A stretch of DNA of 64,000 bases from Lascolabacillus massiliensis (GCF_001282625.1 NZ_CTEJ01000002.1:2501-66500), one strand, 5' to 3'. Shown: positions 1-11,484, counted from the stretch's first letter. The notes: a model not told the origin generated them from the letters alone. Translations and numbers: made by a program.

Positions 1-674
<674 letters not shown>

Positions 675-1021
675 TTCGCCGACCGGATGATGATCATATA
701 TCCAATAAATTGAACATACAAACATACCGGGTCTGATAAATACCAGCGTCTTTTGTTCTTTTAAATGAACTCTTTATTAGTTGTTATTTGTATTTGCTCT
801 TGTTTTTACTTCATCATGTCAAAGATCTCTTCGAAAAACAGGCTTTATAATATAAAACCAGCATTCGATAGCTGCCTGAGACGGTCTCGAACCGTAAAGC
901 GAGATTCATTTATCACTCGCTGTTGCCCCCAAACGGGCTTTCAAACATATTCTTTTTTAAATACTTCTTTTTTTTTAAGACTTAACTCGCTCGTTAAACC
1001 TTTTCTTCCATCTTTACCGGG
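675..1021 (-). other. tRNA-Ala to 23S internal transcribed spacer
   Basis: About 350 bases between tRNA-Ala and 23S. It is part of the rRNA primary transcript and presumably carries one side of the 23S processing stem. I see no coding sequence and no tRNA here beyond the annotated one. Confidence 0.7.
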
Positions 1022-1095
1022 TGGAGAATAACGGATTCGAACCGTTGACCCCCTGCGTGCAAGGCAGGTGCTCTAGCCAGCTGAGCTAATCCCCC
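1022..1095 (-). tRNA. tRNA-Ala (anticodon TGC)
   Basis: The minus strand begins GGGGGATTAGCTCAG and folds as a standard cloverleaf. The acceptor arm GGGGGAT pairs with ATTCTCC (with G-U pairs), and the anticodon stem CCTGC/GCAGG carries the loop CTTGCAC, giving anticodon TGC for alanine. The discriminator is A and CCA is not encoded. It lies in the 16S-23S spacer beside tRNA-Ile, the usual arrangement. Confidence 0.97.
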
Positions 1096-1123
1096 GTTTT
1101 ATTCTTAAACACTCTTGTTTTAG

Positions 1124-1197
1124 TAGTCCCAGGCAGAGTTGAACTGCCGACCTCTACATTATCAGTGTAGCGCTCTAACCAACTGAGCTATAGGACT
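1124..1197 (-). tRNA. tRNA-Ile (anticodon GAT)
   Basis: The minus strand begins AGTCCTATAGCTCAG. The acceptor arm AGTCCTA pairs with TGGGACT, and the anticodon stem CTACA/TGTAG carries loop CTGATAA, giving anticodon GAT for isoleucine. The discriminator is A and CCA is not encoded. It is the first spacer tRNA after 16S, 28 bp upstream of tRNA-Ala. Confidence 0.97.
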
Positions 1198-1552
1198 GGC
1201 TGGTTCGCTGTCGGCATCCCTCTTCTATTCATTTTGCCTAAAACATCTAAAAAAACGGGATGTCACTTAACTTTTAAGATGGCTTATCAATTATACATAC
1301 ACTCTTTTTTTTTATATCTCCCCAAGCAAGATAAAGCCTTTATATCCAGTTATACCGAAATACCCCTTCAACAGACTGTAAAAGAATAAAATAAAACCGT
1401 GTGCTCCGGAAGGCCCGCATAAAAATGATATTAAAAAACTAATCTTCATATCTTTCTTAAAGGCACATCCCTGATGTTTTACCCAATTATTCTTATCTCT
1501 GTCTTTATAACCATAGAGCAGATCATAACAGGTAAGGGAAAAAGTTTCTCCA
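1198..1552 (-). other. 16S to tRNA-Ile internal transcribed spacer
   Basis: About 355 bases of AT-rich spacer within the rRNA transcript. I see no gene here. The ORFs that can be drawn across it run into 16S and are not credible. Confidence 0.7.
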
Positions 1553-3090
<1,538 letters not shown>

Positions 3091-3405
3091 ATTTGTTATT
3101 TTTATATCCTTGAAACTTCCCAAATCTGATAGCTTATGATTGATATGACCATAAAATATGACAGACTTAAAAAAAATAAGGGTTAGGAAATAACCAAAAA
3201 GATAACGAAAAAAGTTCTTTTTCAATCCCTCTATACTGCCCCCGGATTCACGATTTATATCCTTTTAAATTCTATTGAACGGGTACCTCAATATAATCTT
3301 AATATTATATCTCTTGTACTTGCTTGTCAAAAAAAATGTATGTAAATTTTTTAAAGATCGCTTATCGTTTCGCTTATCAGGTGGTGTTCCTTTCAAAAGC
3401 GGGTG

Positions 3406-3436
3406 CAAAGATATGGACTATTTTTTAATATCCAAA
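3406..3436 (-). promoter_or_regulatory. rRNA operon promoter, proximal
   Basis: On the minus strand a -33 TTTG (3433-3436) is followed after 19 bp by TATCTTTG (3406-3413), an exact match to the Bacteroidota TAnnTTTG -7 element. Transcription would start near 3400, about 310 bases before 16S. Confidence 0.75.
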
Positions 3437-3550
3437 ATAAATCGAGATAATTTTTCAATTTATTTTTTTCTCTGCAACATGTAAATTGATTTTCAACCTT
3501 TTCGATCATTAACCTCTGTAATGAATTCTACATTGAGCGGAAAAGGATTG

Positions 3551-3583
3551 CAAAGATAGAGAAAATTATAAATACGCTCCAAA
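3551..3583 (-). promoter_or_regulatory. rRNA operon promoter, distal
   Basis: A second minus-strand pair: TTTG (3580-3583), 21 bp, TATCTTTG (3551-3558). It lies about 145 bp upstream of the proximal promoter and has the same -7 sequence, so the operon appears to have two tandem strong promoters. Confidence 0.65.
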
Positions 3584-3810
3584 CATTTCTATCACTTTTT
3601 TCTAAAATCATCATATTATTTTCTTGCCTATAATGTAACTGACAGTACAATACATTCAATGACAGAGAATTGCCATTCCAGTATACTCCTGCTGTTCTAT
3701 TCTTATTAGTCTGCAAGAATATTCTCCCTAAAATTTATACCAAAGCTTTGCCCAAATAATATACTATTATTACAACTATTTTACCATCCCCATATATAGA
3801 AGGAGCAGGT

Positions 3811-3860
3811 AAGAAGAATATAAGAAGAATATAAGAAGAATATAAGAAGAATATAAGAAG
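3811..3860. repeat. 11-bp tandem repeat, about 4.5 copies
   Basis: The unit AAGAAGAATAT is repeated exactly four times (3811-3854) and followed by a partial AAGAAG. The strand is purine-rich. The repeat lies between the 3' end of the PDZ protein gene and the rRNA promoters. A different 11-bp purine-rich array occurs at 53,292-53,332. Confidence 0.95.
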
Positions 3861-3982
3861 ACGATAAGAGCTTAGGTAAGATGAAAGTAAAATAAAAGCA
3901 TGTCAAGATCTGAAATATTTTTCCACTAAGTAGTAGAAAAACATGACAGAACTACATAATCTATTATAAGTATATACTTCTA

Positions 3983-5422
3983 TTAATATGCCAGTAAGTG
4001 TGAACTTGTAGTAATAGTAGGTGTAACAGCAAAATTCAAAATATTTCCATTTCTCTCAACCTCTATATTTATAGAAACAGGTGTATTCCAGTCAATATAT
4101 TGATTGAAGTTGAACAGGTATGAAAAAGCTGCTCTATATCTCTTATTGTTTGAGATTGCGTTTGATATTTTTAAATAATCAGCAATATTCCAGAACATAC
4201 AATCCTTGAAGCCATTTGAATCGGTATATCTAGTGTTCGTATCCCTAAATTCCATAGTTTCAGCAATAAACCGACGATAACCCTCCGTAAGTTGCTGAGA
4301 TGAAGTGTGATCAAAGCTTTGCCCCTGAATATTGATAACCACATCACCCTGACGTATCCCAGCCAACGCTGCAGGAGAGCCAGGATCAACAGAAGCAACT
4401 GTTTTTAAATCATTCATATCATAGCCTATACCTGTATAATTGTACTTAAGATATTTAATCTGGAATGTGGCAAATGATCTGTTACCTGCATAAGGAAATT
4501 TGTATAGCATAAGAGGCAAATTCATTTCCAGGTAATCAATCAGATTATAATAAGAACTTAGTCGCTCATTCACCTCTCCCTCCCAAATAAGTGTCATCTC
4601 ACCTGCCTCCATAAATTTCACATCATAGAAACGTGCTCCAAATTGCAACTGATAGGCAATATCATCAATTCGAACTCCCTCAGATGGATTATATAAAGGC
4701 ACTCTTACGGTTCTGTTATTTCTTGTATCATACCTCCAAACAGGTTGATAACTTCCAAATGTTGAAGAATTAGACTTGAAAAGAGGGTTACTTTCAAAAC
4801 TGTAGTATGTTTGAATTATAAAGTCTGGATCAGTGGGATTGTACTCCAATCCCTTTTCTGATAAGGCACGTATAAAGATTGCATTTATTCTTTCATCTAT
4901 CTCTCTGGTACTTTCATCAGAAGCTGCAAACCCAAAAGTTTTATAGTTATGATATAGAGCGTTCTCGTTAGTTACGGTCTTTACAGGCATCAGAAAACGC
5001 CTGTTCTGAACATTTTCTAAACTATAAAATGCAAATACCGGGGCAAGCTGTGCTTCCGGAATAGCATTACTGCTGCGGCAATCTTTCGAAAATGTAATCT
5101 CTTTGAATGAGTGTTCGAAATTACGAATTGCAAGTGTAATGTCTGTTTCGTTTATATTGAACCAGGACATTATTGTTTGGTAAGATTTGAGATATGTGCC
5201 ATTATGATTGACCGATAGTAATATATCATTGATCTTTAAACCAGCTCTTTCGGCGGGTGAACCAGGGGTAATCTCCACAACAACAGGCTCTTTATATCCC
5301 CAGCTTTTATCATCACTGATTTCAAAACTAAAACCTAAACCACATGTAATCTTGTTTTCTTGTGATAAGGATTTAAATGAAATTAATAACAGAATAAAAA
5401 CAATATTTATAATTCGTTTCAT
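3983..5422 (-). CDS. Secreted DUF4136-like protein with two PDZ domains
   Basis: A 479-residue exported protein starting MKRIINIVFILLLISF, a clear signal peptide ending near SLSQ. The longer frame that reaches 5551 would begin upstream of the promoter at 5454-5461, so the start at 5422 is preferred. Residues about 26-115 form a PDZ domain (GSPAERAGLKINDILLSV). The middle part, with a periodic strand-helix pattern and the segment TDPDFIIQTYYSFE, resembles DUF4136 lipoprotein domains. A second PDZ begins near 327 (GSPAALAGIRQGDVVINI), and its last strand is separated by an insertion of about 70 residues. No protease catalytic residues are visible. The function is unknown, perhaps envelope-associated binding or scaffolding. 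Confidence 0.8.
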   Translation of the reverse strand: MKRIINIVFILLLISFKSLSQENKITCGLGFSFEISDDKSWGYKEPVVVEITPGSPAERAGLKINDILLSVNHNGTYLKSYQTIMSWFNINETDITLAIRNFEHSFKEITFSKDCRSSNAIPEAQLAPVFAFYSLENVQNRRFLMPVKTVTNENALYHNYKTFGFAASDESTREIDERINAIFIRALSEKGLEYNPTDPDFIIQTYYSFESNPLFKSNSSTFGSYQPVWRYDTRNNRTVRVPLYNPSEGVRIDDIAYQLQFGARFYDVKFMEAGEMTLIWEGEVNERLSSYYNLIDYLEMNLPLMLYKFPYAGNRSFATFQIKYLKYNYTGIGYDMNDLKTVASVDPGSPAALAGIRQGDVVINIQGQSFDHTSSQQLTEGYRRFIAETMEFRDTNTRYTDSNGFKDCMFWNIADYLKISNAISNNKRYRAAFSYLFNFNQYIDWNTPVSINIEVERNGNILNFAVTPTITTSSHLLAY

Positions 5423-5453
5423 TGTACTATCTTCTAAATGTGTGCTCAATAGA

Positions 5454-5461
5454 CAAAGATA
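5454..5461 (-). promoter_or_regulatory. -7 element for the PDZ protein gene
   Basis: TATCTTTG on the minus strand, 32 bp upstream of the chosen ATG. No good -33 is seen at the usual spacing. It supports the start at 5422. Confidence 0.5.
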
Positions 5462-5505
5462 TGAGAAATCAACAAATAAATTAAATGAAATCTTCACAAT
5501 TTCTA

Positions 5506-5513
5506 TATCTTTG
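5506..5513 (+). promoter_or_regulatory. -7 element for glgB
   Basis: TATCTTTG 44 bp upstream of the glgB ATG, divergent to the PDZ gene promoter. The -33 element is weak. Confidence 0.5.
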
Positions 5514-5557
5514 TTATTATCGATGCATATAATATTAAAATCACACATCAAAATAAG

Positions 5558-7567
5558 ATGTTAGACATAATTAAAAATGATCCCTGGCTGGAGCCATATT
5601 CAAAAGCAATAAACGGTCGGCATGATTATTATCTGAAAAGATTATCTGATTTAACGAATAATGGTAAAATAAAATTATCTGATTTCGCAACAGGACATCT
5701 ATATTTTGGATTACACAAAACATCTGATAAGTGGGTGTTTCGTGAATGGGCACCAAATGCCACAGATATCTTTCTTGTAGGTACTTTCAACCAGTGGCAA
5801 CATCTGGAGTCTTTCCGATTGCAACCTATTGGCAATGGTGTGTGGGAAGTTAAGGTTCCACTGAATCGCATTAATCACAAAGATCTATATAAACTTCATG
5901 TTACATGGGATGGAGGATCTGGCGAACGAATTCCAGCCTGGAGCAAACGAGTTGTTCAAGATCCTGAAACATATATATTTAGTGCTCAGGTTTGGGAACC
6001 TGAACATAAATACACATTTAAATATAAAGATTTCAAACCTGACACCTCCCCTCTTCTTATATATGAGACACATGTTGGTATGTCGAGTGAAGAAGAAAAG
6101 GTGGGTACATACAATGAATTTCGGGAGAACATTCTCCCTCGTATTAAAAAAGCTGGTTATAACGCCATTCAGATTATGGCAATTCAGGAACACCCTTATT
6201 ATGGATCCTTCGGATATCATGTGTCCAGTTTTTTTGCCCCATCATCAAGAAGCGGAACACCTGAAGAGTTACGTGAATTAATTGATACTGCCCATGGAAT
6301 GGGCATATCTGTGATAATGGACATAGTACACTCTCACTCTGTTAAAAACGAAACTGAAGGAATATCCAGAATTGATGGATCATATGATCTGTATTTTCAT
6401 AGTGACCCATCACGAAGATATCATCAGGCGTGGGATTCACTTTGCTTTGATTATGGTAAAGATGAAGTCCTCCATTTTTTACTGTCAAACTGTAAGTACT
6501 GGTTAGAAGAGTTTAAATTTGATGGATTCAGATTTGATGGCGTCACATCAATGATATATCTCAGTCACGGTTTAGGTGAATCATTTTCGAATTATAGTGA
6601 TTATTATAATGCAGGTCAGGATGGGGACGCTATATGCTATCTGACACTAGCCAATCAGCTAATACATGAAGTAAAACCTGATGCAATTACTATTGCAGAA
6701 GAGGTAAGTGGAATGCCGGGTTTAGCTATGAAAATTTCAGAAGGCGGTTATGGTTTTGATTATCGAATGGCAATGAATATACCTGACTTCTGGATAAAAA
6801 CCATAAAAGAGAAAAAAGACGAGGATTGGCATCCATCAGCAATCTGGTGGGAAACAACAAATAGACGATCCGATGAGAAAACAATATCATATTGTGAGAG
6901 TCACGACCAGGCATTGGTAGGCGATAAAACAATAATATTCAGGCTTATTGACTCTGACATGTATTGGTATATGTCGAAACTTACAAATAGTACCCACAGG
7001 GTAGATCGTGGAATAGCACTTCATAAAATGATCAGACTGGTTACAGCAACAACGATAAATGGAGGCTATTTAAATTTTATGGGAAATGAGTATGGACATC
7101 CTGAATGGGTAGATTTTCCCAGGGAGGGCAACAACTGGTCATATAAATACGCAAGAAGACAGTGGAGATTGGCTGATGATGGAAATTTAAAGTATCATTA
7201 TCTTGGAGATTTCGACAGATCAATGATTAACTTAATTAAATCTGTTCCCAATTTCCAGGATAAACCTTTGATTAAGGTTTGGGACAAAGATGATGATAAT
7301 GTACTTGCCTATATGAGAGACGAGCTATTGTTTGTATATAATTTTAATCCAAAAAAATCATTCAGTGATTACGGAATACTAGTTCCTCAGGGTGAATATA
7401 AAGTTATATTAGATACAGATGATAAAGAGTTTGGAGGCTTTGGTTTAAATGACACATCTATTAATCACTTCACACATTTCGATCCTTTGCACTCAAAAGA
7501 CAATAAAGGATGGATAAAGCTTTATCTGCCTGCTCGGACGGCGCTGGTTTTAAAAATAAAGAAGTAA
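5558..7567 (+). CDS. glgB: 1,4-alpha-glucan branching enzyme
   Basis: Glycogen branching enzyme of the GH13 family, forming alpha-1,6 branches in cytoplasmic glycogen. The 669-residue protein has an N-terminal CBM48-like domain (about 45-145, REWAPNATDIFLVGTFNQW), then a TIM-barrel catalytic domain. Asp327 in FRFDG is the expected nucleophile, Glu381 in TIAEE the acid/base, and H449-D450 in ESHDQ the transition-state pair. A C-terminal all-beta domain ends the protein. The length and the order of motifs match the eukaryote-like branching enzymes common in Bacteroidota. It is followed by manA after 45 bp and probably co-transcribed with it. Confidence 0.95.
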   Translation: MLDIIKNDPWLEPYSKAINGRHDYYLKRLSDLTNNGKIKLSDFATGHLYFGLHKTSDKWVFREWAPNATDIFLVGTFNQWQHLESFRLQPIGNGVWEVKVPLNRINHKDLYKLHVTWDGGSGERIPAWSKRVVQDPETYIFSAQVWEPEHKYTFKYKDFKPDTSPLLIYETHVGMSSEEEKVGTYNEFRENILPRIKKAGYNAIQIMAIQEHPYYGSFGYHVSSFFAPSSRSGTPEELRELIDTAHGMGISVIMDIVHSHSVKNETEGISRIDGSYDLYFHSDPSRRYHQAWDSLCFDYGKDEVLHFLLSNCKYWLEEFKFDGFRFDGVTSMIYLSHGLGESFSNYSDYYNAGQDGDAICYLTLANQLIHEVKPDAITIAEEVSGMPGLAMKISEGGYGFDYRMAMNIPDFWIKTIKEKKDEDWHPSAIWWETTNRRSDEKTISYCESHDQALVGDKTIIFRLIDSDMYWYMSKLTNSTHRVDRGIALHKMIRLVTATTINGGYLNFMGNEYGHPEWVDFPREGNNWSYKYARRQWRLADDGNLKYHYLGDFDRSMINLIKSVPNFQDKPLIKVWDKDDDNVLAYMRDELLFVYNFNPKKSFSDYGILVPQGEYKVILDTDDKEFGGFGLNDTSINHFTHFDPLHSKDNKGWIKLYLPARTALVLKIKK

Positions 7568-7612
7568 GAAGATAATTTTATTAAGTATAAATAATAAGAA
7601 AAAACTACTGAA

Positions 7613-8626
7613 ATGACAAAGAACAATAATAATACAATAAGTCAAAATGATTTTTTATACCCACTGAAATTTGAGCCGATTCTTAAATCAATTATATGGG
7701 GAGGTTCAGCTATTACTGAATTCAAAAACATCAAGCCATCACTTGACGGTATAGGTGAAAGTTGGGAAATCTCAGATGTAAAAAACAATGTTTCTATTAT
7801 ATCCAACGGAGAACTCGCTGGTTTATCATTAAATGAACTACTTTCTAATAAAAAAGAGCAGCTAGTTGGAAAAAGAGTTTATGACAAATTTGGAGACACC
7901 TTCCCTCTTCTCATTAAGTTTATAGATGCAAATGACGATTTGTCAATACAGGTTCACCCTGATGATAAAATAGCAGGAGAAAGACATAATTCTTTCGGAA
8001 AAACCGAAATGTGGTATGTTGTAAAAGCTGCACCGGGAGCATTTCTTTATTCAGGCTTTGAAAAAAGCATATCACCAGATGAGTATGTAGATAGTGTAGA
8101 AGATGGAAGTTTTACAGGAACACTAAAAAAGTACAATGTAGAAGAAGGAGATGTGTTTTTTCTACCTGCAGGTCGAGTTCATGCTATAGGAGCCGGATGT
8201 TTTATAGCAGAAATTCAGCAAACATCAGATATTACATATCGTATTTATGATTATGATCGTCGTGATGCTAACGGTAACACCAGAGAACTCCATACTGAAC
8301 TGGCAAAAGATGTCATTGACTTTAAGATATATGATACATATAAAACTGAATATACTAAAGAAGTTAATCAGCCAGTGAAACTTGTTTCATGCCCTTATTT
8401 TACCACCAATCTGCTAGACATTGATATCCAAATTAGCCGTAATTTTAAAGAAATAGACTCCTTTATTATATATATGTGTCTGTCGGGGCATTGTACATTG
8501 AAAGATAATAATGGTAACTCTGTTTTTATTGATCAAGGCGAGTCGGTTCTCATACCAGCTACTACAGATAATCTTCTAATTATACCAAGTGAATCTTCTA
8601 AATTACTCGAGATATATATAGAATAA
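7613..8626 (+). CDS. manA: Mannose-6-phosphate isomerase, class I
   Basis: Interconverts mannose-6-phosphate and fructose-6-phosphate in the cytoplasm. The 337-residue protein has the cupin metal site QVHPDD followed by the conserved Glu in GKTEMWYV, and the later FLPAGRVHAIG and EIQQTSDITYRIYDY segments typical of type I enzymes of the short Bacteroidota kind. It lies between glgB and a propeller protein with short gaps, suggesting one operon linking sugar phosphates and glycogen. Confidence 0.93.
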   Translation: MTKNNNNTISQNDFLYPLKFEPILKSIIWGGSAITEFKNIKPSLDGIGESWEISDVKNNVSIISNGELAGLSLNELLSNKKEQLVGKRVYDKFGDTFPLLIKFIDANDDLSIQVHPDDKIAGERHNSFGKTEMWYVVKAAPGAFLYSGFEKSISPDEYVDSVEDGSFTGTLKKYNVEEGDVFFLPAGRVHAIGAGCFIAEIQQTSDITYRIYDYDRRDANGNTRELHTELAKDVIDFKIYDTYKTEYTKEVNQPVKLVSCPYFTTNLLDIDIQISRNFKEIDSFIIYMCLSGHCTLKDNNGNSVFIDQGESVLIPATTDNLLIIPSESSKLLEIYIE

Positions 8627-8644
8627 TTTTAAAAACTGCAGAAA

Positions 8645-9565
8645 ATGAAAAACATCAAACTGTTGTTAATTGCATTATGTACCACACTAACTACATTTGC
8701 TCAGGTACCGCAAAACCTTGAAAGTGAACTTGTATTACTGAACGTAAAAACAGGTAAGGAGAAAGTAATCCTTCGTGAGAAGAGACATTTCGAAGCACCT
8801 AACTGGTCGCGAGATGGTAAATATCTTATTATAAATAGCAATGGATTGCTTGAAAAAGTATCTGTAAAAGGAGAAAAACTAGGAATAATAGACACTGGTT
8901 TTGCCAACAGATGCAATAATGATCATGGTTTATCATTTGACGGCAAATGGCTTATTGTGAGTCATAACGACCCTACTGTAACTGCACAGGGTGGAAACTC
9001 TAGAATTTTTATTCTTCCGCTATCAGGAGGTGTACCAAGGTTGATCACAGGTAATGCACCAAGTTATTGGCATGGTGTAAGTCCTGACAATCAATGGGTC
9101 GTTTATTGCGCAATGAGAAATGGAGAATGGGATGTTTACAAATCTCACATGATAACTGATGAAGAGATACGCCTTACTGATGCAAAAGGTTTGGATGATG
9201 GTCCGGAGTATAGCTATGACGGAGAATGGATATACTTTAATAGCAACAGAACCGGAAGAATGCACATTTACAGAATGCGGCCTGATGGAAGTGAACAGAC
9301 ACAACTGACCAATGATGAATATGATAATTGGTTTCCACACCCGGGACCTGACAACAGAAGTATAGCATATATTGCCTATATAGAAGATCAGCAGGGAGGA
9401 CATCCATTTGGAAAAGATGTTAAATTGAGATTGCTGGATGTAGAAACTTCACAGATACGTGATCTTACACCTGTTTTTTATGGTGGTCAAGGAACATTAA
9501 ATGTTCATAGCTGGTCGCCCGATGGTAAAAACATAGCTTTTGTAAGATATATAAACAACGACTGA
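8645..9565 (+). CDS. Exported TolB-like (PD40) beta-propeller protein
   Basis: A 306-residue protein with a signal peptide (MKNIKLLLIALCTTLTTFAQ). It contains at least five PD40/WD40-like blades with the recurring S-x-DG-K/E-W/Y signature: SRDGKYLIINS, SFDGKWLIVSH, SPDNQWVVYCA, SYDGEWIYFNS and SPDGKNIAFVR. No enzymatic domain is attached, unlike in dipeptidyl peptidases. It starts 18 bp after manA and is probably the last gene of that operon. It converges with the regulator gene at 9567, with only one base between them. The substrate or partner is unknown. Confidence 0.85.
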   Translation: MKNIKLLLIALCTTLTTFAQVPQNLESELVLLNVKTGKEKVILREKRHFEAPNWSRDGKYLIINSNGLLEKVSVKGEKLGIIDTGFANRCNNDHGLSFDGKWLIVSHNDPTVTAQGGNSRIFILPLSGGVPRLITGNAPSYWHGVSPDNQWVVYCAMRNGEWDVYKSHMITDEEIRLTDAKGLDDGPEYSYDGEWIYFNSNRTGRMHIYRMRPDGSEQTQLTNDEYDNWFPHPGPDNRSIAYIAYIEDQQGGHPFGKDVKLRLLDVETSQIRDLTPVFYGGQGTLNVHSWSPDGKNIAFVRYINND

Positions 9566-9566
9566 A

Positions 9567-10214
9567 CTATATATAATATTCCATCTGATCTATTAACCCG
9601 GCTTGCAATGCATACCGAGTTACTTCGTTTACGCTGTTAACCCCGAGTTTTCTGTAGATATTGCGTCGGTGAGTATTTACTGTATGGAAACTTAAATTTT
9701 TTTCTACTGCAATTTCTTTTGTTGTTTTACCTAAAGCAATCTCTCTTAGAATATTAGATTCAGATACCGTAAGTTTATCAGGAATATTTTGCTGGGGGAC
9801 ACCTGCTTTCATAACAGATTCAGCAAAATCACACCAGTATACCTCATATTCTGTGACACACATTAATGCATCCAATATATAGGATTTGGAATTATGTTTT
9901 AAAACAACGCTGATGGAGGGATCTGATTGTAACAGTTGTCTCAGAAAATGGACATCAGGTTCGTCAGAAAAGATTAGCCATGATGAAGCTTTAGCTCCAC
10001 TCTTAATGTTAAGTAAGTGAGTTATTGATAAAAAATCAAATAAAGAATAATCAACAATTACAACAGAATTAGGGTATTGGCGAAGCATGAAAAGCATTTT
10101 ACTGTAGTTTTCCACCTCAATAATCTTTGCTTCTTTATTATACTCTCTGAGTATTGATATTAGCCCTATTCGCGTAACATCCTGATTATCTGCAACAATA
10201 TAATTCCGACTCAC
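9567..10214 (-). CDS. LuxR-family response regulator
   Basis: A 215-residue regulator. The N-terminal part is a receiver-like domain with the acidic pocket Asp9/Asp12, the candidate phospho-acceptor Asp55 (VVIVDYS) and Lys106 (VVLKHNS). The C-terminal part (about 148-210) is a LuxR-type helix-turn-helix ([38 protein letters not shown]). No histidine kinase is adjacent, so its input is unknown. This single-gene form is frequent in Bacteroidales. It is divergent from cysK, with about 130 bp between the two. Confidence 0.9.
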   Translation of the reverse strand: MSRNYIVADNQDVTRIGLISILREYNKEAKIIEVENYSKMLFMLRQYPNSVVIVDYSLFDFLSITHLLNIKSGAKASSWLIFSDEPDVHFLRQLLQSDPSISVVLKHNSKSYILDALMCVTEYEVYWCDFAESVMKAGVPQQNIPDKLTVSESNILREIALGKTTKEIAVEKNLSFHTVNTHRRNIYRKLGVNSVNEVTRYALQAGLIDQMEYYI

Positions 10215-10311
10215 AATAATTATTATTTTACAATCACAAATTTAATAATTTATCTCACTATATCAGTAAATATACCACGAATGTGCTATTTCAATCTCAT
10301 ATTTCATCTAA

Positions 10312-10319
10312 TATCTTTG
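10312..10319 (+). promoter_or_regulatory. -7 element for cysK
   Basis: TATCTTTG 27 bp before the cysK ATG at 10347. It lies downstream of an alternative ATG at 10281, so that longer start can be discounted. Confidence 0.55.
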
Positions 10320-10346
10320 CTTCATAAAAAATTAAAAATTAACAAT

Positions 10347-11315
10347 ATGTCAAAAATTGCAGCAAATTTAACAGAACTAGTAGGTAATACACCATTACTC
10401 AGACTAAGTCAATATGGAGATAAAGAGGGAGCAAAGGCAAATATTATTGCCAAGTTAGAGAGTTTTAATCCCCTTAGCAGTGTAAAAGACCGTATCGCGT
10501 TATCGATGGTTGAAGATGCAGAGAAAAAGGGTATATTAAAACCAGGCTCTGTAATAATTGAACCAACAAGTGGCAATACCGGTATTGGCCTGGCATTTGT
10601 ATCTTCAATTAAGAAATACAGACTTATTCTAACAATGCCTGAAACGATGAGCATTGAAAGAAGAAATTTACTCAAAGCACTGGGAGCTGAACTAGTATTA
10701 ACACCCGGAGCTGAAGGTATGAAAGGTGCTATAGCAAAATCAAAAGAACTGCAGGCTCAGACATCAAATGCAGTTATTCTTCAGCAGTTTGAAAATCAGG
10801 CAAATCCTGAAATTCATTACCTTACAACAGGAGAAGAAATTTGGCGAGATACTGATGGAAAAGTGGATATCTTAGTAAGCGGTGTTGGTACGGGTGGAAC
10901 TGTGAGTGGAGCCGGAAAACGCTTGAAAGAGTATAATCCCAAAATACAAGTAGTGGCCGTTGAACCCACTGATTCACCCGTATTATCGGGTGGTAATCCC
11001 GGTCCTCATAAAATACAGGGAATAGGTGCTGGTTTTATTCCAGGAACATACAATTCATCAGTAGTAGACCGCATTTATAAAGTAAACAATGATGAAGCAA
11101 TTCTTACGAGTCGCAGGTTAGCATCTACTGAAGGTTTACTTGTTGGAATATCTTCAGGTGCAGCAGCATATGCAGCATTGCAAATAGCACTTGAACCAGA
11201 AAATCAAGGGAAAAATATTGTTGTGATACTCCCTGACACAGGTGAACGTTATTTATCCACAGTACTTTATGCTTTTGAGGAATATCCATTACAGCTTTCT
11301 AAGGTTGAAGATTGA
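10347..11315 (+). CDS. cysK: Cysteine synthase A
   Basis: O-acetylserine sulfhydrylase, making cysteine from O-acetylserine and sulfide with PLP. The 322-residue product begins [20 protein letters not shown]. Lys47 in SVKDRIA is the PLP Schiff-base lysine, [11 protein letters not shown] is the substrate/phosphate loop, and [10 protein letters not shown] binds the PLP phosphate. The start at 10347 is chosen because a -7 promoter element lies at 10312-10319. It is followed after 29 bp by a short Met/Cys leader ORF and an attenuator, then by a SusCD transporter operon, with no separate promoter visible in between. Confidence 0.95.
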   Translation: MSKIAANLTELVGNTPLLRLSQYGDKEGAKANIIAKLESFNPLSSVKDRIALSMVEDAEKKGILKPGSVIIEPTSGNTGIGLAFVSSIKKYRLILTMPETMSIERRNLLKALGAELVLTPGAEGMKGAIAKSKELQAQTSNAVILQQFENQANPEIHYLTTGEEIWRDTDGKVDILVSGVGTGGTVSGAGKRLKEYNPKIQVVAVEPTDSPVLSGGNPGPHKIQGIGAGFIPGTYNSSVVDRIYKVNNDEAILTSRRLASTEGLLVGISSGAAAYAALQIALEPENQGKNIVVILPDTGERYLSTVLYAFEEYPLQLSKVED

Positions 11316-11344
11316 TACTTTTTAAACACTCAATATTCCTCGAA

Positions 11345-11449
11345 ATGATTACAGGCTTAAATAACATGCAGAGAATGTTGGTTATGAATATGTCAGCAAT
11401 GAATGTTTGTTGTACAAAACTTCATAATCAGCCCTCTCTGTATACCTAA
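11345..11449 (+). CDS. Putative Met/Cys-rich leader peptide (34 aa)
   Basis: A short ORF of 34 codons directly after cysK. Met occurs at residues 1, 8, 11, 14, 16 and 19, and a tandem Cys22-Cys23 (TGT TGT, 11408-11413) is followed by eleven codons and TAA. Six Met and two Cys in 34 residues is strongly skewed for a random ORF. It is followed by an intrinsic terminator (11475-11507) whose left arm can alternatively pair with 11426-11433, just 3' of the Cys codons. This layout is that of an amino-acid attenuator in which ribosome stalling at the Cys codons would prevent termination. The peptide itself probably has no other function. It has not been compared with other genomes here. Confidence 0.65.
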   Translation: MITGLNNMQRMLVMNMSAMNVCCTKLHNQPSLYT

Positions 11450-11484
11450 ATTAAAAAAGGTATCATAAAACGGGGCGGCTGATT
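11426..11484 (+). promoter_or_regulatory. Candidate antiterminator pairing
   Basis: AATCAGCC (11426-11433) is the exact reverse complement of GGCTGATT (11477-11484), which contains most of the left arm of the terminator. It is also nearly the same sequence as the terminator's right arm, so the two pairings are mutually exclusive. The first segment lies 12 bases after the Cys-Cys codons of the leader ORF, just outside the expected footprint of a ribosome stalled there. Confidence 0.6.

Larger units (their letters stand above)
3091..3982. other. rRNA operon upstream region
   Basis: Roughly 890 bases without a gene. From 3091 to about 3400 it is the transcribed leader of the rRNA operon. Two Bacteroidota-type promoters follow at 3406-3436 and 3551-3583, and an 11-bp tandem repeat lies at 3811-3860. 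A 62-codon minus-strand ORF at 3528-3716 overlaps the promoter and shows no recognisable features. Confidence 0.6.

Noticed and set aside
3528-3716. A 62-codon minus-strand frame upstream of the rRNA operon
   Set aside because: It overlaps the distal rRNA promoter, has no family resemblance and no promoter of its own.
3811-3860. Tandem repeat as a CRISPR array
   Set aside because: The 11-bp units are directly adjacent with no spacers and there are no cas genes in the window.
5423-5551. A 43-residue N-terminal extension of the PDZ protein
   Set aside because: It would start upstream of the minus-strand promoter element and precede a clear signal peptide, so the start at 5422 is preferred.
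10281-10346. An upstream ATG extending cysK by 22 residues
   Set aside because: A -7 promoter element lies between this ATG and the standard start, and the extension has no similarity to cysteine synthases.
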